64,000 nt of DNA, from positions 2,915,503 through 2,979,502 of the forward strand of contig JACKNC010000001.1 in NCBI GenBank assembly GCA_024235095.1, written 5' to 3'. Positions within the stretch are counted from its first letter, which is position 1; every line of letters begins with the position of its first letter. This stretch comes from Gammaproteobacteria bacterium. GTDB lineage: Bacteria; Pseudomonadota; Gammaproteobacteria; Competibacterales; Competibacteraceae. A model generated the notes under the pieces. The model was not told where the DNA came from and ran no database searches. It worked only from the letters and a program-made list of their open reading frames with translations. The position numbers were made by a program, and so were the translations under genes. Below are positions 56,366 to 64,000 of the stretch, piece after piece.

Positions 56366-56483
56366 ACTGCCCCCTGTAGCAGGCTTGTCCAAGGCGTTGT
56401 TCTGCTCAATGCAACGTCCAGGAGCCAGCATCGTGGGGGTTCCGTCTGCTTGATCAGCCAAATTTCAAAGCGGGATCGATAAC

Positions 56484-57713
56484 ATGAATTCGAACCTTTG
56501 CTACGTTACCTTGGGCCAGGTCCGTCATGCTGATGCCTTCACTACTGGTAAAAAAGCTGCGTTGCAGGCGCGAAACGCATTGTCCGGCCAACTTCCCGGC
56601 TGGGCGCTGGCCTTCGGTGGCGGCCGGCATGACGCCACGGCGTTGCTGCAGGGTTTCCGTTCTATTCTTGGCGATATTCCGATCATCGGTGGTGCTGGCG
56701 CTGGCTTGATCACCGCCGAAGCCGCCACGCTCACCGGTTATGAATGTGGCTTGTTGCTGTTTCCCACTTCGCTCAGCCCGGTAGCCATCGCGCTCGTAGA
56801 CAACCTGCAACAGGATGAAAAAGCGGCTGGACAACAGTTGGGCGAAGCCCTGCGGGAAAATATTTTTCCGAATGCAACCGTGTTGTTATTCTACGACTCG
56901 ATACAGAGCAGTCCGCCGCCCGTGTTGCATGTAGGCAGCCGACTGGTCGATGGCGTTTATGAGGGACTCGGCGAATACCGTCCGACGCTGGTTGGCGCAG
57001 GCACACTGGCGGATATAAATATGATGGACAGCTATATTTTCGATGGTCGGGCATCCCGAAAACATGCTGCGGTGGCTGTGGTGCTGCCGTCAACGCTGAC
57101 TAGCCACAGTACGATTATGCATGGCTGTTATCCGGCCAGTGATTTTTTGGAAATTACCCGCATCGACGGCGCACGGGTGCTGGAACTGAATGGTCGTCCC
57201 GCTTTAACTGTCGCTGCGGAGCGCCTGGATATTCCGCACGAGCAACTGGCTATGCTTCATCCCCCTCATTTTTCATTGACACTGGGTGAAAAACACGGCA
57301 ATCCCTTCACGCCTTTTGATGAAAGTCAATATGTCAATCGATTGGTGATTGCCGCCGACTTATCTGATAACGCACTGGTTTTATTTGAGGATGATTTCCA
57401 GGCCGGCTCGCGGGTCCAGTTGATGGTTATCGATCCGCAACGGATGATCCAATCTGCCCATCAGCAAACCCGAACGCTGTTAAACACGTTAGTCAATCAG
57501 CCATTGTTTGGTCTGTATATCGATTGCGCGGGTCGCTCAATGGCCTTCAGTGGTCTGGAGGAAGATGAAACCGCGCCCGTCCGGGAACAGGTGGGCGCCC
57601 GTTGTCCGCTGCTCGGTTTCTACTCCGGCGTAGAAATTGCGCCACTGCTCGGTCGATCCCGGCCACTGGACTGGACCGGTGTATTAACGGTGTTTACTGC
57701 CACTATCCCCTGA
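56484..57713 (+). CDS. FIST domain sensor protein
   Basis: 409 aa with FIST_N (about 30-230; GWALAFGGGRHDA, then GDIPIIGGAGAGLI) and FIST_C (about 235-385; GARVLELNGRPAL, then CAGRSMAFSG, then GARCPLLGFYSGVEIAP). FIST proteins are cytosolic ligand-binding (possibly amino-acid) modules attached to signalling systems. No membrane helix. The GGDEF-EAL gene begins 10 bp after its stop, so the two almost certainly act together. The ligand is unknown. Confidence 0.9.
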   Translation: MNSNLCYVTLGQVRHADAFTTGKKAALQARNALSGQLPGWALAFGGGRHDATALLQGFRSILGDIPIIGGAGAGLITAEAATLTGYECGLLLFPTSLSPVAIALVDNLQQDEKAAGQQLGEALRENIFPNATVLLFYDSIQSSPPPVLHVGSRLVDGVYEGLGEYRPTLVGAGTLADINMMDSYIFDGRASRKHAAVAVVLPSTLTSHSTIMHGCYPASDFLEITRIDGARVLELNGRPALTVAAERLDIPHEQLAMLHPPHFSLTLGEKHGNPFTPFDESQYVNRLVIAADLSDNALVLFEDDFQAGSRVQLMVIDPQRMIQSAHQQTRTLLNTLVNQPLFGLYIDCAGRSMAFSGLEEDETAPVREQVGARCPLLGFYSGVEIAPLLGRSRPLDWTGVLTVFTATIP

Positions 57714-57723
57714 ATGTTTCGCC

Positions 57724-60009
57724 ATGACCGCCAAGCCGGAACTGGAACAGGCGCTTGACTACTATCGACAACAATATGATGAGATTGGCAGTCGATTACT
57801 GCGCTTGCAGCGGGAACTGACCCAGGCGCGTCGCGATGCCCGTCGCCATCGCACCATCGCCTTGGTCGTGCAGCGACTCCATGAATGCGCCAATCAGCAG
57901 GAAGCATCGACCGAATCACTAGGTGAAACCCTGATTGCTGTGTTGGTGGAATCCCTGGGCATCGACTGCGCGGGATTACTGAGTTGGCAGAGCGCTGCGG
58001 ATCAGTGTCAGCTAGAGCATGGTCTGGGTCTGACCGCCAGCTTTACCTTGCCTTTGTCTGCATCGCCGCCAGCTCGCGCCGCCAGCCTGAATCCTGAGAC
58101 TTTGCCCCTTGCCGCTCAAGCCGCCTTGCAGCGCGCTGGCTTGCGAAACTGGTTATGGATCGCTGCGCCGAAGGCTGGCCAGGCGCTCCTGCTCGGCAGT
58201 CGTCAGTTAAAAAAATCGTCTGATGACTCGACGCTCGAGGAGGCTGATCAGGTGATCGCCGCCGCTGCGCTCAAGGTTTATCTGGGTTTGCGTGAACAGC
58301 AACAAACCTTTCAGGCGCTACAAGCTGCGGAGACCAATTACCACACGTTGTTCGAAAGCGCTCATGAAGCTTTTGTAGTATTCGATGTCGAGAATGAGGC
58401 GCTGCTGGACGCTAATCAGCGCACGGTTGATCTAATGGGGTGTTCGCTGACGGAATTGCGCCGTTGCCCCCTGACCGACTGGCTGGTTTCCGCCGAGAGA
58501 ATTTGGAAAAGACCATGGTTGTGTGCGCTCGCAGGCCGCCCGCAACGCTTCGAGTGTGAAATCCACACCGCAACGGACCAGCGTCTGTGGGTAGAAATCA
58601 ATTTGAACCGCATCTATGCCGGTCAGCAGCGCTTGCTGCTAGCGGTCGTACGCGATGTCACTCAACGTCGACAGAGCGAACAGCAACTTCGCCATCACGC
58701 TTTTCACGATGCCCTTACCCAATTGCCCAATCGCGCCCTGATCCTCGAAAGCCTGGCGGACGCCATCCAGCAGCGGCAACAGAACTCTGGTTATCTGTTT
58801 GCGTTGCTGTTTCTGGATTTGAACCGTTTTAGCATCATTAACGACAGTCTGGGTCATAGCTTGGGTGACCAGTTACTGATTGCAATCAGTCATCGATTGC
58901 ATCGTTGCCTGCGACCGGAAGATATCATCGCCCGCCTGGGCGGCGATGAATTCGTAATCCTGCTGAATGAATTGCGCCAGCCTGATGACGCGGTAGCTTG
59001 CGCAGAACGCCTGGAGCGAGCGCTGATCAGCCCCTTTGCGCTGGACTGCCATGAGATTTACACCAGCGCTAGCATCGGTATCGTATTGGCCGATGACCGC
59101 TATAGTGAACCGGAGGCCATGCTGCGCGATGCCGACATCGCCATGTATCAGGCTAAAAAGCGCGATGCGCCTTATCAGCGTTATGCACTGTTCGATCCGG
59201 TCATGCATGTGCGCGCCCTCCAGATTATGGAACTGGAGCACGATCTGCGTCATGCTGTGGAGCGACAGGAATTTGTGGTGTACTACCAGCCGATTGTTCA
59301 GTTTGATAATGGCCAACTCAAGGGTTTCGAAGCGCTGGTGCGGTGGCGGCATCCCGAACGCGGACTGGTGCCACCTAACGATTTCATTCCGATAGCTGAG
59401 GAAACGCTGCTGATTTTGCCGATTGGCCATCTGGTCCTGGCGGAAGCCTGCCGGCAGTCAGTCGAGTGGGCGCAGCGCTATACTGCGGCGCCGACTATCA
59501 GCGTCAACTTGTCCAGCCGGCAGTTTACTGTAACCGATCTGTCCGGGGAAATTAATCAATTGGTGCGCCAGCATGGTTGTAATCCTGCATTGCTGGCGCT
59601 GGAAATCACTGAGAGCGCCATCTTGGAAGATACCGAGGCCGCTCAAGCCAATCTGCGTCGGTTACATCACCAGGGGTTTCAACTGAGCATGGACGATTTT
59701 GGCACCGGTTACTCGTCGTTGAGTTATCTGCATCAGTACCCGTTTGATATTCTCAAAATTGACCGTTCTTTCGTTCAATCCTTGGGTCAGGATGTCAGCA
59801 AAACAAAAATTATAAATACTATCATCACACTAGCAAGAACGCTCGGGATGCTGGTAGTGGCCGAGGGCGTAGAAACCTGGGAACAGGCGGAACATCTGGC
59901 GGCGCTCGGTTGCGATTTCGGGCAGGGTTACTATTATTCCCGCCCGGTCGAAGCCACGGCGGCGGAAGCTTTGATGAACGACCCTCACTGGTTGCGAGAG
60001 ACCCGCTAA
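57724..60009 (+). CDS. GAF-like/PAS/GGDEF/EAL c-di-GMP enzyme
   Basis: 761 aa with no membrane helix. An N-terminal coiled coil (about 10-45) leads into a GAF-like region (about 45-195), a PAS domain (about 205-320), GGDEF (about 330-490) and EAL (about 500-755). The synthase motif is intact, GGDEF at 406-410, with the inhibitory RxxD (RPED, 398-401) at the right spacing. The phosphodiesterase motif EAL (536-538, in FEALVRWRHP) and the DDFGTGYSSL loop are also intact. Both activities are therefore possible. The preceding FIST protein probably supplies the signal. Confidence 0.93.
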   Translation: MTAKPELEQALDYYRQQYDEIGSRLLRLQRELTQARRDARRHRTIALVVQRLHECANQQEASTESLGETLIAVLVESLGIDCAGLLSWQSAADQCQLEHGLGLTASFTLPLSASPPARAASLNPETLPLAAQAALQRAGLRNWLWIAAPKAGQALLLGSRQLKKSSDDSTLEEADQVIAAAALKVYLGLREQQQTFQALQAAETNYHTLFESAHEAFVVFDVENEALLDANQRTVDLMGCSLTELRRCPLTDWLVSAERIWKRPWLCALAGRPQRFECEIHTATDQRLWVEINLNRIYAGQQRLLLAVVRDVTQRRQSEQQLRHHAFHDALTQLPNRALILESLADAIQQRQQNSGYLFALLFLDLNRFSIINDSLGHSLGDQLLIAISHRLHRCLRPEDIIARLGGDEFVILLNELRQPDDAVACAERLERALISPFALDCHEIYTSASIGIVLADDRYSEPEAMLRDADIAMYQAKKRDAPYQRYALFDPVMHVRALQIMELEHDLRHAVERQEFVVYYQPIVQFDNGQLKGFEALVRWRHPERGLVPPNDFIPIAEETLLILPIGHLVLAEACRQSVEWAQRYTAAPTISVNLSSRQFTVTDLSGEINQLVRQHGCNPALLALEITESAILEDTEAAQANLRRLHHQGFQLSMDDFGTGYSSLSYLHQYPFDILKIDRSFVQSLGQDVSKTKIINTIITLARTLGMLVVAEGVETWEQAEHLAALGCDFGQGYYYSRPVEATAAEALMNDPHWLRETR

Positions 60010-60024
60010 GACATAGGAGAAAGG

Positions 60025-61095
60025 TTGAAAGAAAGGAGAGTGTTTATTCTTGATACGCCACGGAAAACAGGGCCAGCGCTGGCCGGACGACGATTAACCC
60101 ACCGACAAAAGCAACATATCGAGCGCCTGCAAGATCGTCGTCGACTGCGGGCCGTTCAGGGTGCAGAGACCCTGGAGCAAACCGGACTCGGCCCGGAGCA
60201 AACCGGCCTGGTCATCACCCATCATGGCGCAGTGCTCATTGTCGAAGATGGCGAGGGAGGGCTAAATCGCTGCACTGTGCGGCAAAATCTGGGTCGGCTG
60301 ACCTGTGGCGACCAGGTGATCTGGCAAGCCTCCGGCATGAGGGAAGGCGTGGTAGTCGCGGTTTCTGAACGACGCTCGTTATTGACCCGTCGCGACTACC
60401 GTGGTCAACTCCGCCCGGTAGCCGCCAATCTGGATGCAGTCGCGGTGATCTTGGCGCCCTCGCCAGAACCAAGTGAATACCTTATCGACCGCTATCTGGT
60501 TGCAATCGCCGCCATCGGCGTACAGGGGCTTCTGGTGTTGAACAAGGTGGATCTACTGGACGCACCTGCTTTAGCAGCGTTGTGTGACCGATTGATGCCC
60601 TATCGCCAAATTGGCTATCCCGTGTTGCTGGCCAGCAGTCGCATTGTCCAGGGTCTAGATGAATTACGTACCTGGTTGTGTGCGCGAACCAGCATACTGG
60701 TCGGGCAGTCAGGCGTTGGCAAATCGTCGCTGATCAAGGCGCTGCTGCCAGATCGCCAGATCCGCATCCAGGCGGTATCTGCCGCTACCGGTCACGGCGC
60801 ACACACCACCAGTGCCAGTACGCTCTATCACCTGCCGAATGGCGGTCACTTGATCGATTCGCCCGGGGTGCGCAGCTTCGAACTGGGCGAAATCGGATTA
60901 AGCGAGCTGGATCGTGGATTCCCGGAGCTAACGGCTTATCTGGGTCGCTGCCGATTTTCCGATTGCCGCCACGCGGTCGAGCCGGATTGCGCGTTGCGGG
61001 ATGCCGTAGCGCAGGGCGCTGTTCATGCGCAGCGGCTGGAAAGTTACCGGCAATTGCGCATCACGCTGGACACAGCGACTAAACCTAAAACTTAA
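60025..61095 (+). CDS. rsgA: Ribosome small-subunit GTPase RsgA
   Basis: 356 aa circularly permuted GTPase that helps late 30S assembly. Order G4-G1-G3 as expected: NKVDLL, then GQSGVGKSSL, then DSPGVRSF. An N-terminal OB-fold precedes and a C-terminal zinc finger follows (CRFSDCRH, then C in EPDC). A TTG at 60025 is the likely start because AGGAGA lies 5 bp upstream; a GTG at 60040 is too close to the next AAGGAG. Confidence 0.93.
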   Translation: MKERRVFILDTPRKTGPALAGRRLTHRQKQHIERLQDRRRLRAVQGAETLEQTGLGPEQTGLVITHHGAVLIVEDGEGGLNRCTVRQNLGRLTCGDQVIWQASGMREGVVVAVSERRSLLTRRDYRGQLRPVAANLDAVAVILAPSPEPSEYLIDRYLVAIAAIGVQGLLVLNKVDLLDAPALAALCDRLMPYRQIGYPVLLASSRIVQGLDELRTWLCARTSILVGQSGVGKSSLIKALLPDRQIRIQAVSAATGHGAHTTSASTLYHLPNGGHLIDSPGVRSFELGEIGLSELDRGFPELTAYLGRCRFSDCRHAVEPDCALRDAVAQGAVHAQRLESYRQLRITLDTATKPKT

Positions 61096-61102
61096 CTCTC
61101 CT

Positions 61103-61369
61103 GTGGCAACGACGTTTTTCCCTTTTTTATCAGCAGGTTTTCTTCTCGGCCTGAGCGGGGGGCTAGCGCCAGGACCGTTGCTGACGCTGGTTGCCAGTGA
61201 AACCCTGCGGCATGGCGTTCGCGTCGGCATCGGGGCCGCGCTTGCGCTGGCGTTGGGCAGAGGACAGCATATCCTGCGCGACCAGGGCTATATCATTCTG
61301 ATGTGCGGACTGGGATTGCTGTTGCTGGTCTATGCCCTGCTCTTTCTGAGCGAGGGCGGAGGCGACTAA
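61103..61369 (+). pseudogene. Internally deleted LysE-family exporter remnant
   Basis: From a GTG at 61103, about 88 codons. The N-terminal ~40 residues match the start of LysE/RhtB-type amino-acid exporters (LSGGLAPGPLLTLV, then ETLRHGVRVGIGAA), and the last ~35 look like the family's final helix (LMCGLGLLLLVYALLFL). Some 110-120 central residues are missing while the frame stays open, so this is an in-frame deletion product, very likely inactive. It follows rsgA by 7 bp. Confidence 0.65.
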
Positions 61370-61421
61370 TGGCGGCGCTTTCATTGTCGGGCTGAGACCG
61401 TTTCCACATCGCGTCGCGGTG

Positions 61422-61790
61422 CTACGGGGTAACGGCTTTCCGGGTCAGTTGCTGGCGTTTTTGATGCAGGTAGGCGCGAACCTGCCGGCGCTGGCTGGGT
61501 TCCTCGCTAGTCAGTGCGTTCAATTTTTGTCGATAACCATCATCATCGGGCATCAGACTGAGCATTTTCTCGGCCAGTTCAAGCGCTTCGTCATAGACGC
61601 TGATTTCCATTAGTAAATCGCTGAGCAAATCCAGCGCTGGCAAGTTGTCGGGATCCAGGCCCAGTGCCTTGACCAACAAAGGCATAATGCCATACACGAT
61701 ATCTTCGGAAGCGTGTAAATCCAGTTCAACCGCTTCCCGCCATTGCTTAAGAGCCTCCGTGTAGAGTTCGACGGCTGCTGCATTCTCCAT
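61422..61790 (-). CDS. Small TPR-like protein of unknown function
   Basis: 122 aa, all helical by eye. A repeat-like pattern of paired helices (VELYTEALKQWREAV and YDEALELAEKMLSL, with PDNLPALDLLSDLL between) resembles tetratricopeptide repeats, which bind other proteins. The C-terminal 25 residues are strongly basic. It stands between the LysE remnant (convergent) and the GH1 gene (same strand, 62 bp upstream). I cannot name the family. Confidence 0.65.
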   Translation of the reverse strand: MENAAAVELYTEALKQWREAVELDLHASEDIVYGIMPLLVKALGLDPDNLPALDLLSDLLMEISVYDEALELAEKMLSLMPDDDGYRQKLNALTSEEPSQRRQVRAYLHQKRQQLTRKAVTP

Positions 61791-61852
61791 GGGTGATCCT
61801 CGGTGAGGTATTTTTTATCATTATTGGCGGGTCTCGTTCAGTTTGCAATCGA

Positions 61853-63211
61853 CTATAGAGACGGGAAGTTGAGCGTCGCGCCCTGGTTGCGAATCACCTC
61901 GGCGTAAAACTGGCCACTGGCCTTAATCGTGCGCTGTTGCGTTGCATAGTCCACATGCGCCAATCCGAAACGCTGCGAGTAGCCGTATGCCCATTCAAAA
62001 TTATCCAGCAGGGACCAGGCGAAATAACCCCGCAGATCCACACCCTTACGCCGCGCCTCCAAAACCGCGCACAGATGATCTTGCAAGTAGCGTTGCCGGA
62101 GCGGGTCGTTTACCGCCCCATCGGCTTGTGGCGGATCGTAAAAAGCCGCGCCATTTTCGGTGACGTACAGGGGCAACGGCCCATAGCGCTGGGCGACCCA
62201 TTCCAGAATCTCCGTCAACCCTTGCGGATATACCTCCCAGTCCAGGCTGGTGTGCATCTGCCGGGACTGGCGAACCCGACTGGCTTGCAATGGCCAGTCG
62301 CCGGGATCATGTTGCACGACCTGCCGGCTATAGTAATTAATGCCGAGAAAATCCAGCGGTTGGCGAATCGCCTCCACGTCACTATCGGGAAAGTCGGGCC
62401 AGGCCGCTCCAAAGATCTCAGCTAACTCCGATGGATAAGCGCCCAGGAAAACCGGATCAAGATATTGGCGATTCCAATAGGCGTCGGCGCGCTGGGCAGC
62501 GGCGAAATCCGCCGGGGTTTCCGTCGCCGAATATTTAGGCTCCAGATTGACCACGAATCCAATCTGATGGCGGCCTTCAGCCCGATAAGTTTGCACGGCG
62601 GCGGCATGGGCGCGCAGCAAGTTATGCGAGGCATATGGCGCGGCGAAGACATTACGCTGACCCGGTGCCAGCACGCCATGCAGGTAGCCGCCATCGACCA
62701 CAACCCACGGCTCGTTCAGAGTAACCCAGAGTTTGACCCGGTCGTCCAGCGCCCGGAACAGAACCTGAGCGTAATCGGCAAACCAGGCGGCGCTGTCGGG
62801 ATTCAGCCAACCGCCGCGACGATCCAGCGCTGCGGGCAAATCCCAGTGATAAAGCGTCGCCATCGGCTGAATGCCCCGTTCCAGCAATGCATCCACCAGG
62901 CGCTGGTAAAAATCCAGCCCCAAGGGGTTCACCCGACCCTGTCCTTCTGGCAGCACCCGGCTCCAGGCAATGCTGAAACGGTAGGCGTTCAGCCCCAATT
63001 CGCCCATCAGCGCTACGTCCTCCCGGTAACGGCGATAGTGATCGCAGGCGACATCGCCGGTATCGCCGTCGCAGGTCCGTCCCGGCGTATGCGCAAACTC
63101 ATGCCAGATGCTCGGACCCGCGCCATCCGCCAGCGGCGATCCTTCGATCTGATAGGCCGAAGTCGCAGCGCCCCAGAGAAAGTCGTTGGGGAAAAGGGAA
63201 GGATCAGACAT
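61853..63211 (-). CDS. Beta-glucosidase (GH1)
   Basis: 452 aa, normal for GH1. It hydrolyses beta-glucosides such as cellobiose. The acid/base Glu167 is in TLNEPW and the nucleophile Glu352 in YVTENGAAF; the N-terminal FLWGAATSAYQIEG is the family signature. No signal peptide, so cytosolic. It starts 24 bp after the AIM24-family gene on the same strand, so the two are probably co-transcribed. Confidence 0.93.
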   Translation of the reverse strand: MSDPSLFPNDFLWGAATSAYQIEGSPLADGAGPSIWHEFAHTPGRTCDGDTGDVACDHYRRYREDVALMGELGLNAYRFSIAWSRVLPEGQGRVNPLGLDFYQRLVDALLERGIQPMATLYHWDLPAALDRRGGWLNPDSAAWFADYAQVLFRALDDRVKLWVTLNEPWVVVDGGYLHGVLAPGQRNVFAAPYASHNLLRAHAAAVQTYRAEGRHQIGFVVNLEPKYSATETPADFAAAQRADAYWNRQYLDPVFLGAYPSELAEIFGAAWPDFPDSDVEAIRQPLDFLGINYYSRQVVQHDPGDWPLQASRVRQSRQMHTSLDWEVYPQGLTEILEWVAQRYGPLPLYVTENGAAFYDPPQADGAVNDPLRQRYLQDHLCAVLEARRKGVDLRGYFAWSLLDNFEWAYGYSQRFGLAHVDYATQQRTIKASGQFYAEVIRNQGATLNFPSL

Positions 63212-63235
63212 GGTCGGTCACTCCGAATGACTCAA

Positions 63236-63940
63236 TCAACCGTTACTGGTCGCTCCGCCACGAATCCAGGCGGAAAAAGCATTGCGATTGCGGGAGCAGA
63301 TCACAACTTTCCCTCGCCCGGAAAAGCGCAGCACGATGCCTTCCCCGCTGGTCACGCTGCTCACCAACCGGTTGAATAGTCCGCCACTCTGCTGACTGGG
63401 TACGGTGACTTCGTAATGCAGTTGACTGTCCCAGGCTACAACGTGCGAATTGTCGATAATCACATCCTTGCCCGGCTCCACATCCAGCATGAAGCCGGAG
63501 CCGAAGCCGGAGACCGCCAACTTGCCGCTGCCAGTGGCCTCCATGACGAAGAACCCACCGGACTGGGCGAATAGCGCATTACCCAGACTCTGACTGCGAA
63601 CGCGCAAATCAATGCCGCTTTCCGCCGCCACAAATGCACCATCGCTGAGCATGTACTGGGTAGCGCCGACCTCCAGAATCTGGATCGTCCCTGGCAATAT
63701 GGGCGACAGCAGGCAATCTCCGGGACCCCGGTTGGCTTCGATGTGTTGCTGGAAAAACGATTCGCCGTTAGCAAAGCGGCGCATGAGCGCGCTGCCCAAT
63801 CCGCCGCTCATCTTGCCGGCTAGATCCAGGGTGTCTTCCATCATCACCATCGCGTCGGATTCACAATAAATCTTCTCGCCTTTACTCAGGGAGACATGCA
63901 GGAAGGGGTCAACGTCTCCCGTCACGGTAAATATCGCCAT
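63236..63940 (-). CDS. AIM24 / TIGR00266 family protein
   Basis: 234 aa beta-rich protein. The family pattern is visible: LSKGEKIYCESDAMVMMEDTLDL, then GPGDCLLSP, then a Gly-rich run in SGKLAVSGFGSGF. It has no membrane helix or known catalytic residues. Its biochemical role in bacteria is not established. First of a probable two-gene unit with the GH1 gene; only 60 bases remain to the window edge, so an upstream partner cannot be excluded. Confidence 0.85.
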   Translation of the reverse strand: MAIFTVTGDVDPFLHVSLSKGEKIYCESDAMVMMEDTLDLAGKMSGGLGSALMRRFANGESFFQQHIEANRGPGDCLLSPILPGTIQILEVGATQYMLSDGAFVAAESGIDLRVRSQSLGNALFAQSGGFFVMEATGSGKLAVSGFGSGFMLDVEPGKDVIIDNSHVVAWDSQLHYEVTVPSQQSGGLFNRLVSSVTSGEGIVLRFSGRGKVVICSRNRNAFSAWIRGGATSNG

Positions 63941-64000
63941 GAATTTGATCCTCCACTCAACCTAATAAACTTCTAATGGACTCCTCAGTCGTAAGTTCTC

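Noticed and set aside
62465..63379. 304-aa plus-strand frame antisense to the beta-glucosidase
   Set aside because: No domain, and it crosses from one real minus-strand gene into another; a shadow.
1..64000. tRNA, rRNA or tmRNA genes
   Set aside because: No cloverleaf-type sequence with a GTTCGA-loop and acceptor pairing was recognised anywhere; a tRNAscan run would settle it.

Overview
The window looks like a chromosomal segment of a moderately GC-rich gammaproteobacterium. The evidence is the gene set: a coaBC-dut-algC run, tamA-tamB, bioH-bioC, rsgA, rraA and a feoA-feoB operon, plus many hybrid kinases and c-di-GMP proteins and a compact glucan-metabolism block. A glycogen-cycling lineage such as the Competibacteraceae would fit, but that name is inference from gene content and was not tested.

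Layout. 0-5 kb: end of an unidentified gene, a DUF4336 protein, a small membrane protein, a GGDEF protein with a degenerate active site, bioH-bioC and an OsmC protein. 5-13 kb (minus strand): two small coiled-coil membrane proteins, then a giant repeat-rich exported protein with a PEP-CTERM-like tail, split by an IS200-type insertion sequence and carrying near-identical internal DNA repeats. 13.2-13.8 kb is AT-rich and non-coding. 13.8-26.9 kb: cysM, tamA-tamB, an acyl-CoA dehydrogenase, a permease joined to a cobUTCS cobalamin block, and a periplasmic DsrE protein. 27.3-30.4 kb: an iron operon (ferritin-like protein, feoA, feoB, small Cys-rich protein) behind a Fur-box-like promoter. 30.4-32.3 kb: a decayed restriction-modification gene carrying two miniature insertion elements with target duplications. 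32.7-32.8 kb: a possible structured RNA ending in a terminator. 32.9-39.4 kb: coaBC, dut, algC, a P-type ATPase and a TlpA-like thioredoxin. 39.5-45.2 kb (minus strand): GH13, glycogen synthase and two GH57 enzymes.

46-56 kb is the most unusual part. A periplasmic protein with two fused sugar-binding-type domains and a hybrid histidine kinase lie on the plus strand. They converge on a minus-strand Hpt - hybrid kinase - REC/HD-GYP operon. No transporter genes are present, so the binding protein is more likely a sensor, as in TorT/TorS or LuxP/LuxQ, feeding a phosphorelay that ends in c-di-GMP breakdown. Next come rraA, a FIST sensor protein coupled to a GGDEF-EAL enzyme, rsgA, a LysE-family remnant, a TPR-like protein, a GH1 beta-glucosidase and an AIM24-family protein.

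No tRNA, rRNA or CRISPR array was recognised. All identifications come from reading motifs and family layouts; no database search was run.
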